NCBI RefSeq assembly: GCF_032883915.1
Contig: NZ_CP120717.1
Coordinates: forward strand, 5,410,501-5,474,500
Source: Endozoicomonas sp. 8E
GTDB taxonomy: Bacteria > Pseudomonadota > Gammaproteobacteria > Pseudomonadales > Endozoicomonadaceae
Length of the DNA stretch: 64,000 nt
Direction: 5' to 3'
Every line of letters starts with the position of its first letter. Within the stretch, counting starts at the first letter, position 1. Positions 8,768 to 17,734 of the stretch are shown in pieces. A model generated the notes under the pieces. The model worked only from the letters and a program-made list of their open reading frames with translations. It was not told the DNA's origin and did not search any database. The position numbers and the translations under genes were made by a program.

Positions 8768-8978
8768 CTAGCAGCCTGTCGGACTTAAGTCTGCCCTACG
8801 CGGCAACTGCTCCTGCGTTGCTCTCCTGCATCCGTGCAGTCGTGCGGTTGCGATAAATTGGTCTAAAAATTCCTGCCTCTTCGTCAAATAGCCCCGCTAT
8901 TCTCCTCAGAAGCAGAAATTTTTATCCTCAATTTCTCGCAATCCTCGCTACGGGCGCTTAAGTCCGACAGGCTGCTAG
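8768..8978 (-). repeat. Family-1 inverted-repeat element (MITE-like), copy 1a
   Basis: 211 bases bounded by CTAGCAGCCTGTCGGACTTA and its reverse complement, with an internal imperfect palindrome (TTTTTA / TAAAAA arms around AGCCCCGCTATT). No coding capacity of its own. CTAG stands at both ends and may be the target duplication. This copy sits between a gene and its terminator. Confidence 0.85.
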
Positions 8979-9008
8979 AACCCCGGCTTGCCCGGGGTTT
9001 ACTTTTTT
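8979..9008. terminator. Rho-independent terminator
   Basis: AACCCCGG (8979-8986), 5-base loop, CCGGGGTT (8992-8999), then a T run at 9003-9008. It suits the OmpA-like lipoprotein gene, from which repeat 1a now separates it. Weak use for the convergent dcd gene is also possible. Confidence 0.75.
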
Positions 9009-9030
9009 GTCAGCAGACAGGAGATCTAAC

Positions 9031-9615
9031 TCATTGATCCTCAGCAATTCGGCTGGCTACTGCACTCTTCTGTTCCTTGTATTTTGCGTCTTTTCGTTTG
9101 TTGTAGGGGCGGGCTGCGGTACCACTCATGGTCTCGAAATTAATGGCACCTATGCCCATTCCCGGTCTCAGAGCCAGTGGCAGTTTCCCACCGTTAAAAA
9201 ACTCCAGCACAATCTGACCACTCCAGCCCGGGTCAATCCGGTGAGCGGTGACATGCACCATCAAACCCAGTCTCGCCAGAGAAGATCGACCATCCAGCCA
9301 GCCAACAATATCATCGGGCAAGGTAATGGATTCACGGGTAACTGCCAGAGCCAGCTCTCCCGGATGGAGGAAAAAAGCTTCGCCGTCATTAAGGGCAATC
9401 TCCTTGCTCATGATGGAGTCCAGTACCCGATTAATCTCTTCCCTGGGACCACTGATATCCACAAAAGGGGCTGCATGATCGTTGAAGACCCTGAAACTGT
9501 TTCCCAGACTCAGGTCAACACTGACCCCACTGATCTTCCCAGAGCCGGGACGGGGCTCAATAATGATTTTTCCACTGTCGAGGTAAGCTTCTATATCCCG
9601 ATCACAAAGTCTCAT
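9031..9615 (-). CDS. dcd: dCTP deaminase Dcd
   Basis: 194 residues against 193 for E. coli Dcd. The enzyme deaminates dCTP to dUTP on the route to dTMP. Family marks: [17 protein letters not shown] at the start, [15 protein letters not shown] (about 29-43), and [27 protein letters not shown] (about 105-131, in two adjacent motifs) with the catalytic Glu region further on at IVLEFFN. Soluble homotrimer. Pseudomonas has the same dcd, mrp, metG order, here interrupted by repeats and a flavodoxin-fold gene. Confidence 0.95.
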   Translation of the reverse strand: MRLCDRDIEAYLDSGKIIIEPRPGSGKISGVSVDLSLGNSFRVFNDHAAPFVDISGPREEINRVLDSIMSKEIALNDGEAFFLHPGELALAVTRESITLPDDIVGWLDGRSSLARLGLMVHVTAHRIDPGWSGQIVLEFFNGGKLPLALRPGMGIGAINFETMSGTAARPYNKRKDAKYKEQKSAVASRIAEDQ

Positions 9616-9733
9616 GGTCTATTTTTCCAGCAGCAAGAAGGGAGTGTCTCAACCACAACCCCCCGGAATGTTATTAAGCGCTATTATACGTGCCCGACAA
9701 TCAAAGGCGGTAGCCCTCTTCTCGCTGTCTCTG

Positions 9734-9948
9734 CTAGCAGCCTGTCGGACTTAAGCGCCCGTAGCGAGGATTGCGAGAAATTGAGGATAAAAATTTCTGC
9801 TTCTGAGGAGAATAGCGGGGCTATTTGACGAAGAGGCAGGAATTTTTAGACCAATTTATCGCAACCGCACGACTGCACGGATGCAGGAGCTAGAGCAACG
9901 CAGGAGCAGTTGCCGCGTAGGGCAGACTTAAGTCCGACAGGCTGCTAG
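9734..9948 (+). repeat. Family-1 inverted-repeat element, copy 1b
   Basis: 215 bases, CTAG to CTAG, the same terminal repeats as copy 1a but in the opposite orientation. Its right CTAG (9945-9948) is also the left CTAG of the next element. It generates a spurious reading frame with the SSLSDLS signature. Confidence 0.85.
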
Positions 9949-10111
9949 GAGCCTGACCGAGAATAGCGCCCGTCGCGAGGACGGCAGAAAATTGAGGATG
10001 AAAATTCGGTTTTGTAAGGAGAATAGCGAGCTATTTGACGAACAAAAGCGGATTTTCAGACCAATTTGCTGCCGCCGCAGTAGGGCAGTCTATTCTCGGT
10101 CAGGCTCCTAG
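9945..10111. repeat. Related short inverted-repeat element with different termini
   Basis: 167 bases bounded by CTAGGAGCCTGACCGAGAAT and its complement. The interior (AGCGCCCGTCGCGAGG, GAGAATAGCGAGCTATTTGACGAA-like) resembles family 1 but is diverged and the tips differ. It abuts copy 1b and shares one CTAG with it, which points to CTAG as the target. Confidence 0.75.
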
Positions 10112-10174
10112 ACCTGCTTTTGTTGCTAAAAGCCTCTAAAATAGCCCTGATTGTTGCCAGCAAATAAGATCAGA

Positions 10175-10750
10175 ATGAATGTTTTAGTCGTTTATGCCCA
10201 CCCGAACCCGGAAAGCTACAATGGAGCACTGTTCAGGCTGACCTGTGAGCAATTGTCTCTGGCCGGGCACAATGTTCACCCTCTGGATCTTTATGAGATT
10301 GACTTTGAAGCACGGATGTCCCGTGAAGAAAGACTCAACTACATGACCCGGAACAACACTGACGGGGTCGAAAACCAGGTTGCCAAACTGAAATGGGCAG
10401 AAGCAGTGGTCTTTATCTATCCCACCTGGTGGATGGGCCCTCCGGCGATTTTAAAGGGCTGGCTTGACCGGGTCTGGCTGCCCGGAGTTGTGGCAACTTA
10501 TGGACCCAAAGGTCTCGAGCCGGGCCTGACCCATATCAAAAAGTTTCTGATCATTACCACCCAGGGATCATCCCGCTGGCGGATGGCTCTGATAGGCAAC
10601 CCGCCCAAGAAAATGTTCAGGCTCTCACTGAAAGTGGTATCCCGCTGCAAAAATATAAAGTGGCTGGCGCTATACGGTATGGACAAAAAAACAGAGGAAG
10701 ATCGAAAACAGTTTATGAAAAAAGTCAGTAAGCACCTGCAAAGCTTCTGA
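10175..10750 (+). CDS. Flavodoxin-fold NAD(P)H:quinone oxidoreductase / KefF-like reductase
   Basis: 191 residues from ATG 10175, where the fold begins (MNVLVVYAHPNPESYN). The frame could open earlier at a TTG, but those residues have no family match. Marks: the FMN phosphate loop VYAHPNPESYNGAL, then VFIYPTWWMGPPAILKGWLDRV (residues about 80-101, in two motifs), diagnostic of the NQO/KefF/MdaB group. It probably reduces quinones or electrophiles with NAD(P)H in the cytoplasm. It is convergent with mrp, with a hairpin terminator between them. Confidence 0.85.
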   Translation: MNVLVVYAHPNPESYNGALFRLTCEQLSLAGHNVHPLDLYEIDFEARMSREERLNYMTRNNTDGVENQVAKLKWAEAVVFIYPTWWMGPPAILKGWLDRVWLPGVVATYGPKGLEPGLTHIKKFLIITTQGSSRWRMALIGNPPKKMFRLSLKVVSRCKNIKWLALYGMDKKTEEDRKQFMKKVSKHLQSF

Positions 10751-10754
10751 AAAA

Positions 10755-10776
10755 CCGGGGAGCACCTCTCCCCCGG
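10755..10776. terminator. Hairpin between convergent genes
   Basis: CCGGGG (10755-10760) pairs with CCCCGG (10771-10776) across a short loop, between the reductase stop and the mrp stop. An A-rich run lies on the left side, so it can serve the leftward mrp transcript. Confidence 0.6.
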
Positions 10777-10781
10777 CTCAG

Positions 10782-11876
10782 TTAGTCATCACTGAATGAG
10801 ATGGTTGGCGCTTCCGGCTGCTCAGCATTTTTTAAAGCCAGTTCCGCAGCCACCCGTTTAGCCATATCCCTGTAGATCATGGTGATCTGCGAGTCTGGCT
10901 CAGAAACCACGGTCGGCTCTCCTTCATCAGACTGTTCACGAATCATCATAGACAAAGGCAGTGCGCCCAGCAGATCAACACCAAACTGGTCGGCAATGCG
11001 GGTTCCACCCCCCTCGCCAAAGAGATGCTCGGTGTGACCGCATTCAGAACAGACATGAATGGCCATATTTTCCACCACACCCAGCACCGGGATATTGACC
11101 TTATTGAACATTTCGATGCCTTTTTTTGCATCGATCAACGCCAGATCCTGCGGTGTGGTCACAATAACACTGCCAGTGACGGGTACTTTCTGAGCCAGTG
11201 TCAGCTGGATGTCCCCGGTGCCCGGAGGCATATCGATAAACAGGTAATCAAGATCATTCCACAATGTCTGGGTCAACAGTTGCTGCAGAGCACCACTGAC
11301 CATCGGACCACGCCAGACCACCGGAGTATCTTCTGTCACCAGAAACGCCATGGACATGGCCTGAATGCCGTGAGCCTCAATGGGAATAAAGAACTTTTCA
11401 TTTTTGACTTCCGGACGGGTACCATCAGGCAGGCCCAACATCATCCCGATACTGGGACCATAAATGTCGGCATCCAGAACACCGACTCTGGCACCTTCTG
11501 CGGCCATCGCCAATGCCAGATTGACCGTGGTGGTGGACTTACCCACACCGCCTTTTCCGGAAGCCACTGCAATAATGTTTTTGACACCGGACAGAGCTTC
11601 CAGCTCACCCTGAACCGGCGCACTGGATACGCGCCAGCCAACAGAGACTTTGGCACTTTCAACACCGGGAAGGTTCTCGATCTTGGCAGCCAGTAACTGC
11701 TCAATGCCTCCCCTGAAACCTTCTGCCGGGTAGCCCAGTTCAACCTTCAGGGTGACTTTACCCGACTCAATGGAAAGCTCTTTGATGCAACCTGCCGTGA
11801 CCAGGTCCTGTTTCAGAAAGGGATCGTGATAGCCTTGAACAGCGGCTTCAACCGCAGCACGATCTGGGACACTCAT
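10782..11876 (-). CDS. apbC: Mrp/ApbC iron-sulfur cluster carrier ATPase
   Basis: 364 residues, family length. An N-terminal MIP18/DUF59 domain (about 5-85) precedes a deviant Walker A, SGKGGVGKSTT (about 106-116), then DADIYGPSIGMMLG, DMPPGTGD (Walker B region) and the cluster-binding CSEC in HVCSECGH (about 276-282). The protein binds and delivers [4Fe-4S] clusters, using ATP, to apoproteins in the cytoplasm. It is transcribed away from metG, as in Pseudomonas. Confidence 0.95.
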   Translation of the reverse strand: MSVPDRAAVEAAVQGYHDPFLKQDLVTAGCIKELSIESGKVTLKVELGYPAEGFRGGIEQLLAAKIENLPGVESAKVSVGWRVSSAPVQGELEALSGVKNIIAVASGKGGVGKSTTTVNLALAMAAEGARVGVLDADIYGPSIGMMLGLPDGTRPEVKNEKFFIPIEAHGIQAMSMAFLVTEDTPVVWRGPMVSGALQQLLTQTLWNDLDYLFIDMPPGTGDIQLTLAQKVPVTGSVIVTTPQDLALIDAKKGIEMFNKVNIPVLGVVENMAIHVCSECGHTEHLFGEGGGTRIADQFGVDLLGALPLSMMIREQSDEGEPTVVSEPDSQITMIYRDMAKRVAAELALKNAEQPEAPTISFSDD

Positions 11877-11951
11877 GGGCGTCAGACTCCAACCGTAAGA
11901 ATGGCAGATAGACTAATGATTTCGTTGTTATTCTGCCAGTAAAAAACGAAT

Positions 11952-12704
11952 TTACTGACCATTGGACAGCGACTGTTTCAACTTCTCAAAAGCAGAACGA
12001 CCCGAGTCAGGATCAATGCCCTGCTTTGTCATTGTTTTTCGCAGAGCCTGCTCAGCCTGCTCATTCGCAACCCTCACAGCTTCTTTCGAGCGACTGTCTT
12101 CAATACCCTTCATAATTGAAGTCTCAAGATCCTCACCATCAAGAACCCGGTTACAGAGTATGTTGTAGTTTCGCTCAAAGATAGGGAAAGCGACGCTTTG
12201 CGCTTCACTTCGCAGGGTCATCCACCCCGTTTCCCGCGCTGCCAGATAGACGGCAATGTGAGACCAGCGATAGTCACGGGTCTGCTCAGGCGCATAGCAG
12301 GCTTCGTAATAAGCTTGCAGAGGTTTTTTCAAGCCCATCTCATCATGATGCAGCTTGCAATGCTCCCGTATCTCGCTGAGATCAGGAAAGAATTTAGTAG
12401 TATCCAGAGCTTTTTGACCAGCCCTGACAATCCTGGCAGGCTTGAATTCTCCGAGCCCCTGAATCCAGACTTTCTTCGCTTCTACCAATGAAGCATCGGT
12501 TGGGAAGGCTTTTTTAAACTTTAACGGGAAGGCCGCTTCCAGCATGGTAAACAAAGTATTAATGGCATACTTTGTCTGTTGAGCCCTTTGCAGGGTTTCA
12601 CGACTGGTCGTCTGATTCGTCGAAGTCGAACTGGAGTCCGTCTGCCCAGCTGGTGTCTGTAAGTTTTTCGACAGTTGATTTATGAGTTCGTTGCCCTTCT
12701 TCAC
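11952..12704 (-). CDS. Phage lambda P-like replication protein (possible helicase loader)
   Basis: 250 residues from GTG 12704, which overlaps the end of the DnaT-like gene by 107 bases in another frame; a later start would shorten the polar, Gln/Thr-rich N terminus. Residues about 45-250 resemble replication protein P: LFTMLEAAFPLKFKKAF, a hydrophobic AKKVWIQGL segment, and DTTKFFPDLSEIREHC. Proteins of this kind bring the DnaB helicase to DNA. Its pairing with a DnaT-like gene supports a role in primosome assembly or restart. The family link rests on motif recall, so a database search is needed. Confidence 0.6.
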   Translation of the reverse strand: MKKGNELINQLSKNLQTPAGQTDSSSTSTNQTTSRETLQRAQQTKYAINTLFTMLEAAFPLKFKKAFPTDASLVEAKKVWIQGLGEFKPARIVRAGQKALDTTKFFPDLSEIREHCKLHHDEMGLKKPLQAYYEACYAPEQTRDYRWSHIAVYLAARETGWMTLRSEAQSVAFPIFERNYNILCNRVLDGEDLETSIMKGIEDSRSKEAVRVANEQAEQALRKTMTKQGIDPDSGRSAFEKLKQSLSNGQ

Positions 12705-13074
12705 TTTGACCCCGCTTCCACTGATAGATCACATGGTTCTTGAACTTATTCTGCCAGGCTTTGCGAGCTTCACCGGTCTCCAGCCAGTAGAGCTTGAACT
12801 CCGGAAGTTGGGCAAGGGTAAAGTCTGCCGGAATACCGTGGTGCGCCTCAAGAAACTCTATGTAAACTGCATCAGGCGTAAAATCCTCAGGCAGGGGCTG
12901 AACCCTGGCGCCCTCCGCCAGCGTGTTCGACTGAGCGGCTGTCGCTCCAGTCGTCTGCCGGGCGAATACCGGGTGTTCTTCTCCACGTTCTTGAGCAAAG
13001 TCCTGAAACGGAGACCTGTCTCCGGAAGCCCACTCTCTTCGCAGTTTTTGCTTCTGGCGTTCTTCGTCAGTCAT
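12598..13074 (-). CDS. DnaT-like primosomal protein
   Basis: 158 residues. The N-terminal part is charged and probably disordered. Residues about 85-140 match the DnaT DNA-binding domain: FTPDAVYIEFLEAHHGIP, then LPEFKLYWLETGEARKAWQNKFKNHVIYQW (in two segments). DnaT helps PriA/PriB load DnaB at stalled forks. The C-terminal tail is acidic (DFDESDDQS). It overlaps the P-like gene downstream, so the two are probably co-translated. Their position between mrp and metG is not the E. coli dnaTC locus. Confidence 0.75.
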   Translation of the reverse strand: MTDEERQKQKLRREWASGDRSPFQDFAQERGEEHPVFARQTTGATAAQSNTLAEGARVQPLPEDFTPDAVYIEFLEAHHGIPADFTLAQLPEFKLYWLETGEARKAWQNKFKNHVIYQWKRGQSEEGQRTHKSTVEKLTDTSWADGLQFDFDESDDQS

Positions 13075-13509
13075 GAAATTAACAATACCTGCCTTCCCGG
13101 CTACGGTCTACCGGTTGTAATAATGAAACAGCCCTGCGCTGCCAGATAAGGCCAAAGGCGAAGACGCCAGCCAGAGACAGGCCCATCCCTCCGTCAAGGA
13201 GCAGAAACCTGTCTTAAGATTTTGTGGTGAGTAAATCCCTTCGGGAGCCTGAAGCCAGGCCGGACAGAACCCATTTACTCCTGGAATTTTCCCATACTTG
13301 TAACGGGAAGCCGGTTATTCTAACGCCAGTAAAGCCGGATTGAATAGCGGTATTTTTACTTTCTTCGGGCGGTTTCACCCAGACCAGGACCGTCATACGC
13401 TGGCGACTTTTCCTCACCACTGTTGGCTAAGTCTTAGCCTAAGCAATAAGAATTATCGTATACTGCCCTCCTTTACCCTCTTTCAACTTTCCAGCAACAC
13501 AGTACTCGA
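13075..13509. other. Divergent intergenic region upstream of metG
   Basis: 435 bases. A TATACT at 13459-13464 could be the -10 of metG, 46 bases before its ATG. I see no convincing -35. A short minus-strand frame inside is unlikely to be coding. No leader RNA or T-box pattern is recognised. Confidence 0.4.
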
Positions 13510-15558
13510 ATGAGCCAACGTAAAATACTTGTCACCAGTGCCCTGCCCTATGCCAATGGTCCTCTGCATATGGGGCACCTGGTGGAATACATTCAAACCG
13601 ATATCTGGGTTCGTTTTCAGAAGCTGTTCGGCAACCAATGCACTTACGTCTGCGCCGACGATGCCCATGGCACCGCCATCAGCCTGCATGCGCAAAAGCA
13701 GGGCATTTCGCCAGAAGAGTCTGTCGCCCTGATCAACAAAGAGCGTATTCGTGACTTTGGTGATTTTCTGGTGGAGTTTGATAATTATCACTCCACCCAC
13801 TCTGAAGAAAATCGCAAACTGTCTGAAGCCATTTACCTGAAGCTGAAGGAAAATGGCCATATTGCCAGCCGCAACATCACACAGGCGTACGACCCTGAGA
13901 AGCAGATGTTTCTGGCGGATCGTTATATCAAGGGGGAATGTCCAAAGTGTGGCGCAGACGACCAGTACGGTGATAACTGTGAAAAATGTGGCGCCACCTA
14001 TTCTCCAACCGACCTGAAAAATCCCAGGTCGGCTATTTCCGGTGCGGTTCCGGTGGAAAAGGAGAGTGAGCACTTTTTCTTCAGACTTTCAGATTTTGAT
14101 GGTTTCCTGAAAGAGTGGACCCGTTCCGGCACTATTTCTGATGAGATTGCCAACAAGTTGGCCGAGTGGCTGGATGCGGGCCTGCAGGACTGGGATATTT
14201 CCCGCGACGCACCTTACTTCGGCTTCGAAATTCCCGGTGAGCCCGGCAAATTCTTCTACGTCTGGCTGGACGCTCCTATCGGCTACATGGCGTCTTTCGA
14301 AAACCTGTGCCAGAGAAGAGACGACCTGAATTTTGACGATTACTGGAAAAAAGACAGTGACTGTGAAGTGCATCACTTCATCGGCAAGGACATTGTCAAC
14401 TTCCACTGCCTGTTCTGGCCTGCCATGCTGGAAGGTACCGGTTATCGCACGCCGACATCCGTCAATGTTCATGGTTATCTGACGGTGAACGGCGAAAAAA
14501 TGTCCAAGTCCCGTGGCACCTTTATTACCGCCCGGACTTATCTGGAGCATCTGGACCCGGAATATCTGCGCTATTATTACGCAGCCAAGCTGTCCAGTCG
14601 CATCGATGACCTGGACCTGAACACGGAAGACCTGGTTCAGCGGGTTAACTCTGATCTGGTCGGCAAAGTGGTTAACATTGCCAGCCGAAATGCCGGCTTT
14701 ATCAAGAAGCGTTTTGCCGGAAAACTGTCTGCCAACAACATGATCCCGGAGCTGACAGCCGACTTCCAGAAGACCGGAGAGCGCATCGCTGAGCTTTATG
14801 AAGGCCGTGAATTCGGCAAAGCCATGCGTGAAATTATGGCTCTGGCTGACAAAGCCAACGCCTGGATTGACGAAGTGAAGCCCTGGGTTGTTGCTAAAGA
14901 AGAAGGCAAAGATCAGGAACTGCACGACATCTGTTCAGCCGGTATTAACCTGTTCCGTTTGCTGATGATCTACCTGAAGCCGGTTCTGCCTGCTATGGCG
15001 ACCAGGGCAGAAGCCTTCCTGAACATAGAACCTCTGCGCTGGACCGACAGCCAGACCCTGCTGCTGGATCACGAGGTGAACAAGTTCAAGCCTCTGATGA
15101 CCCGTGTCGAGTTGGATAAAGTCGAAGCCATGATTGAAGCCAGCAAAGAGGTACTTGCCAAAATGTCTGAGCAAAAACCTGCTGAAACCTCTGCCTGTAA
15201 CGAATGGCTGGAAAAAGAGCCTCTAGCTGAGCAGATTACTTTCGATGACTTTGCCAAAGTGGATCTGCGCATTGCCAAAATCGTTAATGCCGAGCTGGTA
15301 GAAGGCGCTGGTAAACTACTGCGATTAACTCTGGATATTGGCGAAGCAGAGCCTCGCAACGTATTCGCAGGCATAAAGTCTGCCTACGCCCCGGAAGCCC
15401 TGACCGGCAAATATACGGTTATGGTCGCCAACCTGGCACCTCGTAAAATGAAGTTTGGCGTGAGTGAAGGGATGGTTCTGGCCGCCGGCCCCGGCGATAA
15501 AGATCTCTGGATTCTTGAGCCCCATGAAGGTGCCCAGCCCGGAATGCGTGTCATGTGA
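13510..15558 (+). CDS. metG: Methionyl-tRNA synthetase
   Basis: 682 residues, matching the long bacterial form with a C-terminal tRNA-binding domain. Class I signatures: the HIGH-like HMGH in NGPLHMGHL (about 16-24) and KMSKS in [11 protein letters not shown] (about 330-340). The zinc-binding insert is [17 protein letters not shown] (about 143-159). The anticodon-binding helical region follows, then an OB-fold EMAP-type domain (about 580-682: [33 protein letters not shown]). It charges tRNA(Met) and initiator tRNA in the cytoplasm. ATG 13510. Confidence 0.97.
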   Translation: MSQRKILVTSALPYANGPLHMGHLVEYIQTDIWVRFQKLFGNQCTYVCADDAHGTAISLHAQKQGISPEESVALINKERIRDFGDFLVEFDNYHSTHSEENRKLSEAIYLKLKENGHIASRNITQAYDPEKQMFLADRYIKGECPKCGADDQYGDNCEKCGATYSPTDLKNPRSAISGAVPVEKESEHFFFRLSDFDGFLKEWTRSGTISDEIANKLAEWLDAGLQDWDISRDAPYFGFEIPGEPGKFFYVWLDAPIGYMASFENLCQRRDDLNFDDYWKKDSDCEVHHFIGKDIVNFHCLFWPAMLEGTGYRTPTSVNVHGYLTVNGEKMSKSRGTFITARTYLEHLDPEYLRYYYAAKLSSRIDDLDLNTEDLVQRVNSDLVGKVVNIASRNAGFIKKRFAGKLSANNMIPELTADFQKTGERIAELYEGREFGKAMREIMALADKANAWIDEVKPWVVAKEEGKDQELHDICSAGINLFRLLMIYLKPVLPAMATRAEAFLNIEPLRWTDSQTLLLDHEVNKFKPLMTRVELDKVEAMIEASKEVLAKMSEQKPAETSACNEWLEKEPLAEQITFDDFAKVDLRIAKIVNAELVEGAGKLLRLTLDIGEAEPRNVFAGIKSAYAPEALTGKYTVMVANLAPRKMKFGVSEGMVLAAGPGDKDLWILEPHEGAQPGMRVM

Positions 15559-15602
15559 TCCGGTCACGTTCAATACTCAATCATGCCCTGTAAACACCCT
15601 CC

Positions 15603-15627
15603 CCCCCACCGACCTGGTTCGGTGGGA
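15603..15627 (+). terminator. Hairpin between metG and the SrmB-like gene
   Basis: CCCACCGA pairs with TCGGTGGG across a short CCTGGT loop. No T run follows, so it may only partly terminate or act as a leader structure before the helicase gene, whose AAGGAG site (15636-15641) follows. Confidence 0.45.
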
Positions 15628-15647
15628 GTTCTCATAAGGAGTATCGC

Positions 15648-16994
15648 TTGCTTTTTTCTGACCTGGCACTGCACGAACGGCTGCAAAAAGCCCTGACTGA
15701 AAGAGATTTCAGCGAGGCCACCCCCGTCCAGGCGGCAGTGATTCCCAAAGCGCTGGACGGCAAAGATTTGCTGGTCAGTTCCGAAACCGGCAGCGGCAAG
15801 ACGGCGGCATTCCTGCTGCCTGCCCTGAATCATTTCCAAAACAATCCAGCACCTCGGTCCAGCACACGAATGCTGATCCTGGTGCCCACCCGAGAGCTGG
15901 CCAGACAGGTTCTGGAAGAGACGGAAGCCCTGGCTCGTTTTACCCGTATCGAGGCTGGACTGATTACCGGTGGCGACCCATTTCGTCACCAGGTCAATAC
16001 ATTAAGAAAGAATCCGGAAATTCTGATCGCCACCCCGGGCCGTCTGCTTGAGCATATGGAGAACAACAATACCGACTTTAGCGATCTGCAATACCTGATT
16101 CTGGATGAGGCTGACCGTATGCTGGATTTTGGTTTCAGTCCAGACATGCTGAAAATTGCTTCTGAATGTCGTCAGGATCGTCAAACCATGCTGTTCTCTG
16201 CCACCCTGAAACAAAAAGGGATGGGTGAACTGATTAAACTGGTTCTGCAGAAACCTGAAACCCTGACCTTAAACACGGCCAGAGAGAAGCATGAGAACAT
16301 CCACCAGCAGATCATGCTGAGCGATGATCAAAAGCACAAGGAAAAGCTGACTCGCTGGCTGTTGGAAAACGAGCATTTCGAGAAAGCCATTGTTTTTACC
16401 AATACTCGTAACCTGGCTGACCAACTGTGCGGCTTCCTTCGCTACAGTGACCTGAAAGCCGGTGTTCTGCATGGTGAGATGGATCACCAGGAAAGAAAAA
16501 AGATGATGGCCATGCTGGCTTCAGGCCAGATCAATATTCTGGTGGCTACCGATGTCGCAGCCAGAGGTCTTGATATCAAAGGGATTGAGCTGGTCATTAA
16601 TTTCGATATGGCTCGCAATGGCGATGACTATGTTCACCGCATCGGCCGCACCGGAAGAGCCGGTGAAAAAGGTTTGGCCATCTCCCTGATTGGCCCCAAT
16701 GAATGGAACCTGATGTCAGGCATTGAGCGTTATCTGAAAACACGCTTTGAAAAACGCTCAATCAGGGAGCTGAGAGGCAGCTGGAAAGGCCCTAAAAAGC
16801 TCAAGGCTTCGGGAAAAGCTGCTGGCAGCAAGAAAAAGAAGGTCTCCCCGAAAGACAAGACTACCGCTGGAAAAACTCGGCAACGTGACAAAAAGAACCT
16901 GGGTAAGCGCCGTAAGCCCGCCAGCCAGGGCACCACTGAATCGGTTGATGCCGGTTTTGAGCCTTTAAAGCGCAAGAAAACTAATCCTTCCTGA
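15648..16994 (+). CDS. srmB: DEAD-box RNA helicase, SrmB-like
   Basis: 448 residues from TTG 15648, supported by AAGGAG at 15636-15641. Helicase motifs in order: Q motif TPVQAAVIP, motif I SSETGSGKTAAF (about 43-54), PTRELARQ, TPGRLLEH, motif II LDEADRMLDFGF (about 147-158), SATLKQK, then the second lobe with IVFTNTRNLADQL, VATDVAARGLDIKGIE and HRIGRTGRAGE. A Lys/Arg-rich tail (about 380-448) would bind RNA. SrmB acts early in 50S ribosome assembly. The subgroup name is a judgement from overall similarity and length. Confidence 0.85.
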   Translation: MLFSDLALHERLQKALTERDFSEATPVQAAVIPKALDGKDLLVSSETGSGKTAAFLLPALNHFQNNPAPRSSTRMLILVPTRELARQVLEETEALARFTRIEAGLITGGDPFRHQVNTLRKNPEILIATPGRLLEHMENNNTDFSDLQYLILDEADRMLDFGFSPDMLKIASECRQDRQTMLFSATLKQKGMGELIKLVLQKPETLTLNTAREKHENIHQQIMLSDDQKHKEKLTRWLLENEHFEKAIVFTNTRNLADQLCGFLRYSDLKAGVLHGEMDHQERKKMMAMLASGQINILVATDVAARGLDIKGIELVINFDMARNGDDYVHRIGRTGRAGEKGLAISLIGPNEWNLMSGIERYLKTRFEKRSIRELRGSWKGPKKLKASGKAAGSKKKKVSPKDKTTAGKTRQRDKKNLGKRRKPASQGTTESVDAGFEPLKRKKTNPS

Positions 16995-17005
16995 ACCGTT
17001 ATGAG

Positions 17006-17043
17006 AGCGGTCTTTCTTAGACTTTGGTCTAAGAAAGACCGCT
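17006..17043. terminator. Strong bidirectional hairpin terminator
   Basis: A perfect 17-bp stem: AGCGGTCTTTCTTAGAC (17006-17022), loop TTTG, then its complement (17027-17043). It directly follows the SrmB-like gene. Only a weak T stretch follows, but the stem is exceptionally stable. Confidence 0.7.
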
Positions 17044-17135
17044 TTAGCCTGAATAAATCCCCTCCTCCTGAGAACTTAACTGCACATTCCTTGTCCAATA
17101 GCTATATAAACCATTAAAAAAATTGGAGGAAGGGA

Positions 17136-17657
17136 ATGAAATATCTAATGAAAATTAATCTATTCAGCGTACTTGTTTGCCTGGCCAGCTTCGCCAGTGC
17201 CGGAAACTTATGTAACCTGCCCTCAGGGAACTACCTGGGCATGTCTAAAGTGACGCTTGATCGCTCAACCGACAAGGTGGAACAGTTTCAAGTCGAACTG
17301 AAAGTCGGCTCCGACAATAACAGCTTTGGCTATATCAAGCTGTATGAGCTGGATATGGACTCTTCAGGCACACTCCACCATAACCTGATCAAAAATGAGT
17401 ATTTCACATTGAGTGGTTGCAGCTCTGGCGCCACTTTCAATCTCAAAGGCCCTGAAATCGAGGGTTTTCTCAAGGTGATGAATGTCAATCAAAGCATGGG
17501 AGAGATCACCATGACAGGGGCTATCAATACTTATGAAGAAGGTCTTTATGGCGTCGCTCAATGGCTCTATGACAGTGCCGGATCAATGGTTGGGTCGGAA
17601 GGTAAGTACGAGATAGATTTTCGCAAACTGCCCATACGCCTGCGCAAGCAGATCTGA
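17136..17657 (+). CDS. Secreted or periplasmic protein, family unknown
   Basis: 173 residues, with a strong GGAGGAAGGGA ribosome binding site just before ATG 17136. Signal peptide of about 22 residues (two Lys, then LFSVLVCLASFASAG). The mature protein alternates polar and hydrophobic residues as a beta-rich domain would, with two cysteines (NLC and SGC) that may pair. Regularly spaced glycines occur (FGYIKLYELD, GEITMTGAI). I recognise no family. It lies between two helicase genes and is followed by a family-2 repeat. Confidence 0.65.
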   Translation: MKYLMKINLFSVLVCLASFASAGNLCNLPSGNYLGMSKVTLDRSTDKVEQFQVELKVGSDNNSFGYIKLYELDMDSSGTLHHNLIKNEYFTLSGCSSGATFNLKGPEIEGFLKVMNVNQSMGEITMTGAINTYEEGLYGVAQWLYDSAGSMVGSEGKYEIDFRKLPIRLRKQI

Positions 17658-17734
17658 TAGCAATCGTGCTTTCTAACTCTCGTGATGAGCATGGAGATGT
17701 TCGATTGGTATGAGCCAGGTCCCCGCTCCCACGA

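Noticed and set aside
9007-9828. Long forward frame covering dcd and a repeat, ending with the SSLSDLS-RSEDC signature
   Set aside because: Antisense to dcd and then inside family-1 copy 1b. The same signature recurs in other copies (21167-21484, 38324-38578), so it is a repeat by-product, not a protein family.
13214-13420. 68-codon minus-strand frame upstream of metG
   Set aside because: Low-complexity basic sequence, no ribosome binding site, no recognisable domain.
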